The notes below the pieces were generated by a model, which saw nothing but the letters and a program-made list of their open reading frames with translations, was not told where the DNA came from and searched no databases. A stretch of DNA of 10,481 nucleotides from Pseudomonadota bacterium (GTDB taxonomy: Bacteria; Pseudomonadota; Alphaproteobacteria; RF32; CAG-239), in contig JAJWCP010000048.1 of the NCBI GenBank assembly GCA_021617435.1, positions 1 through 10,481 on the forward strand, in the 5' to 3' direction. Of this stretch, positions 1 through 7,216 are shown in pieces. Position 1 is the stretch's first letter. Every line of letters starts with the position of its first letter. The position numbers were made by a program, and so were the translations under genes.

Positions 1-90
1 TGAGAAGATTTTAGCTCGCGTTTTTTTTTTGCAATATTTACGAGTCCGTGCTGTGTATAAGTTGTGTTCACTCCTGCTTTTGGATTATAT
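1..90. other. Left-edge non-coding stretch with a T10 run
   Basis: No gene is visible here. The only notable feature is a run of ten T at 21-30. It could be the tail of a plus-strand terminator whose hairpin is cut by the window edge, but no inverted repeat is visible in the 20 bases before it. The TGA at 1-3 could be the stop codon of a gene lying to the left, which cannot be tested from this window. Confidence 0.3.
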
Positions 91-122
91 AAAACCCCCG
101 CTTTAATTAAAAAGCGGGGGTT
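91..122 (-). terminator. Rho-independent terminator of hppA
   Basis: A perfect GC-rich inverted repeat (CCCCCGCTTT at 95-104, AAAGCGGGGG at 111-120) surrounds the loop AATTAA, and two more A-T pairs extend the stem to 12 bp. On the minus strand the stem is followed by TTTT (91-94), and it begins 16 nt after the hppA stop codon. The plus-strand exit (TTGGTTTAAG) is weaker, so it probably acts mainly on hppA. Confidence 0.93.
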
Positions 123-138
123 GGTTTAAGAAATTATC

Positions 139-2574
139 TTAATCTTTTACAGTTGGTTCAATACGCATAGCGTAGAATGAACGCCATACAAATACCAAGC
201 CAAGCAGGAAGAAGAAAATTCCAAGCCCGAATGATACGCATGCCGGAGCTTTGGCTGCCATTTCAACCGCCAACAATCCGAACAAGGTGGTAAATTTAAT
301 AATCGGGTTTAAGGCAACCGATGAGGTGTCTTTATACGGGTCGCCAACGGTATCGCCTACCACGGCGGCATCGTGCAACGGAGTGCCTTTTTCCTGCAAG
401 TCTACCTCAACAACTTTTTTGGCGTTATCCCAAGCGCCGCCGGCGTTAGCCATATACAAAGCTTGGAACAATCCGAAAATGGCGATTGAAATTAAGTAAC
501 TTGCAAACAAGTTAGCGTTAAAGCATGCAAATGCAATCGTAAATGAGAAGATTACGATAAAGATGTTGAGCATACCTTTTTGCGCATAAATGGTGCAAAT
601 ACGAACTACATTTTTAGAATCTTCAATAGAAGCAGCGCTTTTACCGTCAAGGTGAATGTGCTTTTTAATGTAGTTTACGGCTTTATAAGCACCGGCAGAA
701 ACCGCCTGCATGGAAGCGCCCGAGAACCAGTAAATTACGGCGCCGCCTAAAATTAAACCAAATAAAACATTCGGGTCTAAAAGGTTTAATGAAAGGTTTA
801 ACAGCAGGATGATTGAGAAAATCATAGTGGTTGCGCCGATTACCGCCGTGCCGATTAATACCGGTTTGGCAGTAGCTTTAAAGGTGTTGCCGGCAGAATC
901 GTTTTCTTCCAACAAGTGTTTGCCGACTTCAAAGTTAGGCTCAAAACCGTAATCGGATTTGATTTCTTTTTTGATGCCTTTAATCTGTTCAATTTGCGAA
1001 AGTTCAAATACGGATTGAGCGTTATCGGTAACTGGTCCGTAAGAGTCAACGGCAATGGTAACAGGTCCCATACCGAGCATACCGAAAGCCACCAAACCAA
1101 ACGCAAACACAGTCGGGTAAACCATGTAGGGGTCAAGTCCGGTGCGAGCAGTTAAAAAGGCAATTACCATCAGGCCGACCATAACAATACCTTGCCAAAA
1201 GCCTGAGAAGTTGCCTGAAACAATACCCGAGATAATGTTTAAGGAAGCGCCGGCCTCGCGGCTTGCGTTTACAACTTCTTGAACGTGTTTAGACTTTGAA
1301 GAGGTGAAAATTTTGGTAAATTCCGGAATTAAGGCGGCGGCTAAAGTTCCGCAGCTGATAATAACCGAAAGTTTCCACCACAAATCAGGACCGAATACGG
1401 CGCGGTCAATCATAACATATGATACTCCGAAGGTTACCATAATGGAAATAATTGAGCTGAGCCATACAAGGCTGGTGAGCGGAGTTTCAAAGTTAAAGCT
1501 GTCTTTTTTGCCGAACAGAGCTTTGGAAATGGCGTTGTTCAGCGAGTATGATAAAATTGAGGTCAAAATCATCAATACGCGCATGGTGAAAATCCACGTA
1601 ATTAAGCGAGCCTGAATGTCAATGCCGTTTGCCATCGGGGTTAATGATCCGTCGGCGGCATACATCATACCGGCTCCCAAAACGATAAAGCTGATTAAGG
1701 CCACGCCGGTTACGCCATAGGTTTCAAAACCATCGGCGGTAGGACCGACCGAATCGCCGGCATTGTCGCCGGTGCAGTCAGCGATAACTCCGGGGTTGCG
1801 GGCATCGTCTTCATCAATTTTGAAAATAATTTTCATTAAGTCAGCGCCGATGTCGGCAATTTTGGTGAAAATACCGCCGCAAATACGCAGGGCAGAAGCG
1901 CCCAAGGATTCACCGATGGCGAATCCGATAAAGCAAGCGCCGGCGTTGTCACGCGGAACAAACAGCAAAATGAAAATCATCATAATAAGTTCAACGCAAA
2001 TCAGCAATACGCCGATTGACATGCCGGAATGCAACGGTAAGTTCATAACAGGAAAAGCTTTGCCTTTTAAGGAGGCAAAAGAGGTGCGGGCGTTGGCATA
2101 AGTGTTGATACGCATACCGAACCACGCAACCGAGAATGACCCCATAATACCCAAAACCGACCATAATAAAATGTTTAACACTTTCATTAACGGGACGGCG
2201 TTAAGGTAAAAGAAGTAATAAAAAATGCAAACGGCAATAAAGCACTCAAGCACCAACAAAAGTTTGGCTTGTTGTTTCATATAAGTTTTGCAGGTGGTGT
2301 AAATGGTTTCAGCAACATTAAGCATAGCCTGATGTGCCGGAAGATTTTTGATTCTGATGAATTCATACAGACCAAAGAGCATTCCTAAAATGCAGACGAC
2401 CATACCGGCAAGCAAGATGTTTGAGCCGGTGATGGTTGTTCCGAAAATGTTAAACGCAACATTCAATGAAGGAATGTGTAAATCAATTTCAGAAGCGTGT
2501 GCATTGTTAAGAATAAAGAACATTGAAAATAAAGCGGCTGATGCAGCCTTAAATAATCGGTTTATTTTTAACAT
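139..2574 (-). CDS. hppA: Membrane-bound proton-translocating pyrophosphatase
   Basis: An inner-membrane pump that hydrolyses pyrophosphate and moves ions (normally H+) across the membrane. Reading from the ATG at 2574 gives 811 aa. The catalytic loop includes DIGADL, EDDARNPGVIAD and GDNAGDSVGPTADGFETYG (about residues 241-287), then GPVTDNAQ, and near the C-terminus NAGGAWDNAKK and GDTVGDPYKDTSS, all pyrophosphate/Mg-binding signatures of the family. About 16 hydrophobic segments are expected for the fold. Lys566 in GNTFKA is at the position known to separate K+-independent (Lys) from K+-dependent (Ala) enzymes, so a K+-independent pump is inferred. The loop is one residue shorter than the common DVGADLVGKVE form and has CTGDNAGDSVGPTADGF where most have NVGDNVGDCAGMAADLF, which suggests a divergent subfamily. 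The N-terminus looks like a Sec signal peptide (charged start, hydrophobic core, AHA-S site near residue 27). At 811 aa it is longer than the usual ~700. The longer reading from 2607 lacks a ribosome site and is not preferred. Confidence 0.95.
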   Translation of the reverse strand: MLKINRLFKAASAALFSMFFILNNAHASEIDLHIPSLNVAFNIFGTTITGSNILLAGMVVCILGMLFGLYEFIRIKNLPAHQAMLNVAETIYTTCKTYMKQQAKLLLVLECFIAVCIFYYFFYLNAVPLMKVLNILLWSVLGIMGSFSVAWFGMRINTYANARTSFASLKGKAFPVMNLPLHSGMSIGVLLICVELIMMIFILLFVPRDNAGACFIGFAIGESLGASALRICGGIFTKIADIGADLMKIIFKIDEDDARNPGVIADCTGDNAGDSVGPTADGFETYGVTGVALISFIVLGAGMMYAADGSLTPMANGIDIQARLITWIFTMRVLMILTSILSYSLNNAISKALFGKKDSFNFETPLTSLVWLSSIISIMVTFGVSYVMIDRAVFGPDLWWKLSVIISCGTLAAALIPEFTKIFTSSKSKHVQEVVNASREAGASLNIISGIVSGNFSGFWQGIVMVGLMVIAFLTARTGLDPYMVYPTVFAFGLVAFGMLGMGPVTIAVDSYGPVTDNAQSVFELSQIEQIKGIKKEIKSDYGFEPNFEVGKHLLEENDSAGNTFKATAKPVLIGTAVIGATTMIFSIILLLNLSLNLLDPNVLFGLILGGAVIYWFSGASMQAVSAGAYKAVNYIKKHIHLDGKSAASIEDSKNVVRICTIYAQKGMLNIFIVIFSFTIAFACFNANLFASYLISIAIFGLFQALYMANAGGAWDNAKKVVEVDLQEKGTPLHDAAVVGDTVGDPYKDTSSVALNPIIKFTTLFGLLAVEMAAKAPACVSFGLGIFFFLLGLVFVWRSFYAMRIEPTVKD

Positions 2575-2580
2575 AATATA

Positions 2581-2586
2581 ATCCTT
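2581..2586 (-). promoter_or_regulatory. Ribosome binding site that fixes the hppA start
   Basis: AAGGAT on the minus strand ends 6 nt before the ATG at 2572-2574. The alternative ATG at 2605-2607, 11 codons upstream, has no purine-rich site before it and lies upstream of the candidate -10 box. The shorter reading is therefore chosen, and it gives a clean signal-peptide-like N-terminus. Confidence 0.75.
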
Positions 2587-2596
2587 ATAAAAGTTT

Positions 2597-2602
2597 ATTA
2601 TA
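2597..2602 (-). promoter_or_regulatory. Candidate -10 box for hppA
   Basis: The minus strand reads TATAAT here, 22 nt before the preferred hppA start, which would leave a short leader holding the AAGGAT site. No good -35 hexamer is present at 16-18 nt (CATACT at 17 nt is poor). A weak or activated promoter is possible. Read-through from the ankyrin gene is also possible, because no clear terminator separates the two genes. Confidence 0.4.
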
Positions 2603-2651
2603 CCCATACCAAGAATTGAAGTATGGGCATTTATGGCATTATTGTATGCCC
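2603..2651. repeat. Cluster of short inverted repeats upstream of hppA
   Basis: Three overlapping inverted repeats share GGGCAT-like cores. CCCATAC at 2603-2609 pairs with GTATGGG at 2621-2627. GGGCAT at 2625-2630 pairs with ATGCCC at 2646-2651. GGCAT at 2635-2639 pairs with ATGCC at 2646-2650. They lie directly upstream of the candidate hppA -10 box. No T-run follows on either strand, so a terminator is unlikely. An operator or an RNA fold at the end of the ankyrin transcript are both possible. Confidence 0.4.
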
Positions 2652-2714
2652 TCTTTTCTAAAGAATCTATTAAATTTTACGGATATTAACCGCGACAATG
2701 TAAATATGTTGATT

Positions 2715-3488
2715 TTACAATGCGCTTTCAATATTTAAGCGGTCAATTTCAAGATAAGTTTTACCATCGTTATCTGTAATATCAGCATCAGCGCCTGATT
2801 TTAGTAAAAGCATGGCGACATCGTCATTGTTACCGGCAGAGGCGTAAAACAATGCGGTTTTGCCGTTTTTATCCCGAGCATTAACATCGGCGCCTTTTTC
2901 AATTAACAATTTGGCGATTTCATAATTCCAGGCATTGGTGGCGGCGTTCATCAAAGGAGTTCCGAGAGCGCCTTCCTGATTGACATCGGCGCCTGCCGCA
3001 ATCAGCATTTGCGCCATTTTGAGCATGCGTTCCATTTCATGAAAAAGTTTTTCTTGCACTTTTTCCTGTACTTCAGGGTCATTTAAATCAAGCCCCATGG
3101 TCTGCATCATAATAATCTGCAACTGTAGCTCATTAGCTTTGGAAGTGGGAATATTTATCGGTAAAATTCCGGCTTTGGTCGGGGTGTTAACATCGGCGCC
3201 GAACTCAATGGCTTTTTGAGCGACGTCCGTATTGCGGTTGCGGGTTAATAAATAAAATAGAGGGGTGTTGCCGTTAGAGTCTTGTGCATTAAAGTCAAAA
3301 TTTTGTTGTTTAAGCTCGTCAAGAGATGAAACGGTGGCGTTTTTCATTTGCTCTTCTATGTCGCTTTCGGCCGGTTTAAGCACGACGGTTGCCGTGGATA
3401 ATTCCGGAGCGGGTGTTTTCGCTTGGTCTGTGGCAAAAGCGGGAAGAGTTAAGGCAAATAAACAGGCGGCGATGATTAATCGGTACAT
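2715..3488 (-). CDS. Secreted ankyrin-repeat protein
   Basis: A 257-aa protein with a Sec signal peptide (MYRLIIAACLFALTLPAFA, cleavage expected before Thr20), so the mature chain should be periplasmic or exported. Ankyrin repeats follow. The first covers about residues 68-100 (NGNTPLFYLL ... GADVN). The next is interrupted at about 115-160 by a Met/Gln/Glu-rich helical insert with little Gly or Pro, and ends in LIAAGADVN. Two regular units follow at 174-203 and 207-236, and a partial one ends the chain. Ankyrin repeats bind other proteins, but the partner is not evident from the sequence. A good ribosome site (AAAGGA) lies before the ATG. The gene is divergent from groES and points toward hppA about 140 bp away. 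No enzymatic residues are recognised. Short secreted ankyrin proteins of this kind occur in many Proteobacteria, so an effector role should not be assumed. Confidence 0.85.
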   Translation of the reverse strand: MYRLIIAACLFALTLPAFATDQAKTPAPELSTATVVLKPAESDIEEQMKNATVSSLDELKQQNFDFNAQDSNGNTPLFYLLTRNRNTDVAQKAIEFGADVNTPTKAGILPINIPTSKANELQLQIIMMQTMGLDLNDPEVQEKVQEKLFHEMERMLKMAQMLIAAGADVNQEGALGTPLMNAATNAWNYEIAKLLIEKGADVNARDKNGKTALFYASAGNNDDVAMLLLKSGADADITDNDGKTYLEIDRLNIESAL

Positions 3489-3522
3489 AATTTGTATTCC
3501 TTTAAGGTTAACTTATGTTTTT

Positions 3523-3550
3523 ACAATAATAAATTTTACAAACTTTGCAA
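3523..3550 (-). promoter_or_regulatory. Candidate promoter of the ankyrin gene
   Basis: On the minus strand TTGCAA (3545-3550) and TATTGT (3523-3528) are 16 nt apart, in the right place for a transcript starting about 25-30 nt before the ATG. The match to the vegetative consensus is moderate. Confidence 0.4.
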
Positions 3551-3558
3551 GAGGTAAA

Positions 3559-3575
3559 ATAAATATGATATTTAT
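3559..3575. repeat. AT-rich palindrome in the ankyrin/groES control region
   Basis: ATAAATATGATATTTAT is a perfect inverted repeat with 8-bp arms around a central G. It lies just upstream of both divergent promoters. It may be a regulator or architectural-protein site. An AT-rich palindrome of this size can also arise by chance in such sequence. Confidence 0.35.
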
Positions 3576-3599
3576 GTTTAATTTTTTACGTGGCGCTCC

Positions 3600-3640
3600 T
3601 TGACAAGGGCAGTTGCAAACACTAACTAAAACATTAGTTA
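3600..3640 (+). promoter_or_regulatory. groESL promoter with an inverted repeat over the -10 region
   Basis: TTGACA (3600-3605) is followed after 17 nt by TAACTA (3623-3628), about 36 nt before the groES start. The -35 matches the vegetative consensus exactly and is also compatible with a heat-shock-sigma -35 (CTTGACA). The -10 is weak. TAACTA is also the left arm of a perfect inverted repeat with TAGTTA (3635-3640) around AAACAT. The usual CIRCE operator (TTAGCACTC-N9-GAGTGCTAA) is not present between 3489 and 3663, so HrcA control of the usual type is not supported. Confidence 0.6.
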
Positions 3641-3663
3641 AAAACTTATATGAGGATTGTACA

Positions 3664-3951
3664 ATGAAAATTAAACCTTTACATGACAGAGTTTTGGTTC
3701 GCCGCGTTGACGAAGTTACCAAAACGCATGGCGGAATCATTATTCCTGATACGGCAAAAGAAAAACCTTCAGAAGGTGTGGTTGAGGCTGTTGGCGTCGG
3801 GCGCATTACTCCTGACGGTAAAATTGTTCCGATGGCGGTTAAAGAAGGAGACCGCGTTTTGTTCGGTAAATATGCCGGCACGGAAGTTAAAGTTGACGGC
3901 GAAAGCCGCTTAATGATTCGTGAAGAAGACATTTTGGCAGTTGTAGAATAA
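3664..3951 (+). CDS. groES: Co-chaperonin GroES (Hsp10)
   Basis: A 95-aa lid subunit that forms a heptameric cap on GroEL in the cytoplasm and closes the folding chamber. The sequence is full length for the family. It starts with [13 protein letters not shown], has a mobile loop at about residues 17-36 with the hydrophobic GGIIIPD contact segment (23-29) that docks on GroEL, then [13 protein letters not shown], and ends with the conserved [15 protein letters not shown] ribosome site lies 7 nt before the ATG. An in-frame ATT-type extension upstream (from 3613) would read through the promoter region and is rejected. groEL starts 16 nt after the stop, in one operon. Confidence 0.98.
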   Translation: MKIKPLHDRVLVRRVDEVTKTHGGIIIPDTAKEKPSEGVVEAVGVGRITPDGKIVPMAVKEGDRVLFGKYAGTEVKVDGESRLMIREEDILAVVE

Positions 3952-3961
3952 GAAAGGATAA

Positions 3962-5617
<1,656 letters not shown>

Positions 5618-5639
5618 CCTAATTTCCGCTAAAGGATAT

Positions 5640-5677
5640 AAAACAGCCGGTGATAATAAAGTGTCACCGGCTGTTTT
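5640..5677. terminator. Bidirectional terminator between groEL and the convergent Nudix fusion gene
   Basis: AAAACAGCCGGTGA (5640-5653) pairs perfectly with TCACCGGCTGTTTT (5664-5677), a 14-bp stem around a 10-nt loop. T-runs leave the GC core on both strands. It follows groEL on the plus strand and begins 6 nt after the stop of the convergent minus-strand gene, so it can end both transcripts. Confidence 0.95.
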
Positions 5678-5683
5678 AATATT

Positions 5684-6640
5684 TTATTTTAAGAATCGCA
5701 GAGCCTCAGAGGGATAAATTCTATTTTCGGTATTAATTTCCACAAATTCGCTGCAACAACCTTCAAATTCAGGTTCTAATAAAGGAATTTTATCTTTTGA
5801 CATATCGGCATCGGATAACTTTGCCTGAAAAATAATAGCAATTTCATGTCCTTTTTTGCCGTTAAATTCAAATAGATTTTCAACAACGCCCAACTGTTTG
5901 CCGACAAAAACATCTATTCCGTTTTCTTCTTTTAATTCTCGCTTTAATGTGTCTTTGGCTTTTTCATAAAAATCTATGCCGCCGCCAGGCAGGCGATAAA
6001 AATATTCCTGCTTTTTGTAATCATAGCCTTTGTTTGCCAAAACTTTGTTGTCTTTTGTGATAAGCGCCAAAGCTAACGGGCGGATTGTTCCGTTATGGCG
6101 TTCTTGCGTTTTAATCCAAACTCGCCGATTTTTGTGACCATCTGTTTTGGAGGGAGCAATTTCTCGCCCTCCCATTTTAAGCATAACTTTTTGCATGGTT
6201 TTATATGAGGCGATATTGTTTTCATGGCAGGTTATCAGTACCTGTTCAAGTCCTAATTTAAAAGCCTCTGCCAAACAAAGTAAAAGTCCGTCAGTGGCAT
6301 AGCCTTGTCTTAATTTTGATGGTACAATCTGAAAGGCAATATGTCCGCCTCTTTGGGTTAAATCTTCAGTTAAATTATGCCGTAGAACAAAAGTACCGAT
6401 ATATTGTTTATCGTCAATAAGCCAAAAAGTAGTCATAGGCACATGGCTGGGCTTTAAGTCTTGCCCGCACTCTTCTTTATAAAGATTGTAAAAATAGTCA
6501 ACGGGATTATCTTTTAACTGCTTAATCATATCCGCAACCGGTTTTATGGTTTGAAATGCGCTTGTGTCGGATAAATATTCCTGACATCCGGCTAAAGCGG
6601 AATCCATGTATTTGCTTGACGGTTTAACTAACTTTAACAT
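5684..6640 (-). CDS. Fusion of a GNAT acetyltransferase and a Nudix hydrolase
   Basis: A 318-aa cytoplasmic protein with two enzyme domains. Residues 1 to about 180 are a GNAT N-acetyltransferase: MLKLVKPSSKYMDS start, FWLIDDKQYIGTFVLRH strand, then the acetyl-CoA loop KLRQGYATDG (109-118) and the later VLITCHENNIASYKTMQKVMLKMGG, typical of GNATs. The usual first Arg of the loop is Leu110. Residues about 185-318 are a Nudix domain with a perfect box, G220-X5-E226-X7-R234-E-L-K-E238-E239-N-G-I, which binds the divalent metal and cleaves nucleoside-diphosphate-X compounds. The tail RIYPSEALRFLK matches small COG1051-type Nudix enzymes. Neither substrate can be read from the sequence. The ATG at 6640 is preferred: the longer frame starts with TTG at 6709, inside the likely -35 box, and adds 23 residues unlike a GNAT start. 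A GAGG site lies 11 nt upstream, a rather long spacing. The gene follows an HxlR regulator on the same strand. Confidence 0.88.
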   Translation of the reverse strand: MLKLVKPSSKYMDSALAGCQEYLSDTSAFQTIKPVADMIKQLKDNPVDYFYNLYKEECGQDLKPSHVPMTTFWLIDDKQYIGTFVLRHNLTEDLTQRGGHIAFQIVPSKLRQGYATDGLLLCLAEAFKLGLEQVLITCHENNIASYKTMQKVMLKMGGREIAPSKTDGHKNRRVWIKTQERHNGTIRPLALALITKDNKVLANKGYDYKKQEYFYRLPGGGIDFYEKAKDTLKRELKEENGIDVFVGKQLGVVENLFEFNGKKGHEIAIIFQAKLSDADMSKDKIPLLEPEFEGCCSEFVEINTENRIYPSEALRFLK

Positions 6641-6679
6641 TTTTATCTCAACCTCTTTTATAGGTAAATATTTTGAGGC

Positions 6680-6709
6680 ATTATAATGAGTAAAATTGGC
6701 TATAATCAA
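6680..6709 (-). promoter_or_regulatory. Promoter of the GNAT-Nudix gene
   Basis: On the minus strand TTGATT (6704-6709) and a perfect TATAAT (6680-6685) are 18 nt apart, giving a leader of about 33 nt to the ATG at 6640. The -10 lies in the 10-bp palindrome CATTATAATG (6679-6688), a possible repressor site. The gene can thus be transcribed separately from the regulator gene upstream. Confidence 0.65.
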
Positions 6710-6722
6710 CTCTAACTAAAGC

Positions 6723-7070
6723 TTAGTCATTTAGTTCTATATTTAATATTCCGGCAACATTGCGGCGATATTCTTCCGCCCATGCAATCATAGAATCAAT
6801 AACCGGTTTAAGCTCATAGCCGAGCTGCGTTAATGAATAGTCAACACGCGGCGGAATTTGAGCGTAAACTTTGCGAACCAAAATACCTTTTTGCTCTAAA
6901 AGGCGTAAATTGGAAGTTAAAACCTTTTGGGTGATGTTGCCAAGTTCACGTTTAAGCTCGCCGAATCGTTTGGTCCCGTCAAGCAAATTTTGAATTATAA
7001 GAACTTTCCAACGGTCGCCGACCATTTTAAGAGTCATTTCCGCGAGAGCGTCCGGAAGATATTCAGACAT
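6723..7070 (-). CDS. HxlR-family winged-helix transcriptional regulator
   Basis: A 115-aa MarR-like dimeric DNA-binding protein, full length for the HxlR family. The hallmark segments are present: MVGDRWKVLIIQNLLDGTKRF (16-36), FGELKREL, the recognition-helix region ITQKVLTSNLRLLEQKGILVRKVY (46-69), the wing with PPRVDYSLTQLG (73-84), and AWAEEYRRN at the C-terminal dimer helix. Many characterised members sense oxidants or aldehydes through a Cys near the N-terminus. This protein has no cysteine at all, so that mechanism is excluded and the signal is unknown. GGAG lies 9 nt before the ATG. It is divergent from the FadL-like porin gene, and HxlR regulators often control their own and neighbouring genes, so the palindrome at 7125-7140 is a natural candidate target. 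Confidence 0.92.
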   Translation of the reverse strand: MSEYLPDALAEMTLKMVGDRWKVLIIQNLLDGTKRFGELKRELGNITQKVLTSNLRLLEQKGILVRKVYAQIPPRVDYSLTQLGYELKPVIDSMIAWAEEYRRNVAGILNIELND

Positions 7071-7124
7071 TATTTTTTACTCCAACACTATATAAACCGG
7101 CAATAGATATACGCCGGATACTAT

Positions 7125-7140
7125 CGCACTTTGAAGTGCG
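7125..7140. promoter_or_regulatory. Candidate operator in the hxlR/porin divergent region
   Basis: CGCACTTTGAAGTGCG is a perfect palindrome (7-bp arms, 2-bp centre) in the 146-bp gap between the regulator and the porin gene. A partial copy, CACTTTGGCGTA (7157-7168), repeats CACTTTG (7127-7133) exactly 30 bp downstream. A third short inverted repeat, CCGGC (7097-7101) with GCCGG (7113-7117), lies nearer the regulator. No T-run follows, so it is not a terminator. Binding by the adjacent HxlR protein is inference. Confidence 0.55.
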
Positions 7141-7216
7141 TACTTTATTTTTATATCACTTTGGCGTAATTTAGCAAGCAAAATTTATAACATGTTAAAA
7201 ACAAGGACAAAAAGTA

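Noticed and set aside
1..138. tRNA or small RNA gene at the left edge
   Set aside because: No cloverleaf, CCA end or hairpin other than the hppA terminator could be found.
2575..2607. Eleven-codon upstream extension of hppA from an ATG at 2607
   Set aside because: No ribosome site precedes it, it runs through the likely -10 box, and the ATG at 2574 has AAGGAT at good spacing.
3489..3663. CIRCE/HrcA operator before groES
   Set aside because: I looked for TTAGCACTC-N9-GAGTGCTAA and near matches and found none.
3513..3932. 139-codon open frame on the minus strand across groES
   Set aside because: It is antisense to a certain gene, rich in Ser/Thr/Pro as expected from a reversed frame, and has no family signature.
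6641..6709. Extension of the GNAT-Nudix protein from a TTG at 6709
   Set aside because: The TTG is part of the probable -35 hexamer, there is no ribosome site, and the added residues do not fit a GNAT start.
6723..7070. Redox-sensing HxlR regulator of the YodB/HypR type
   Set aside because: The protein contains no cysteine, so thiol-based sensing is not possible.
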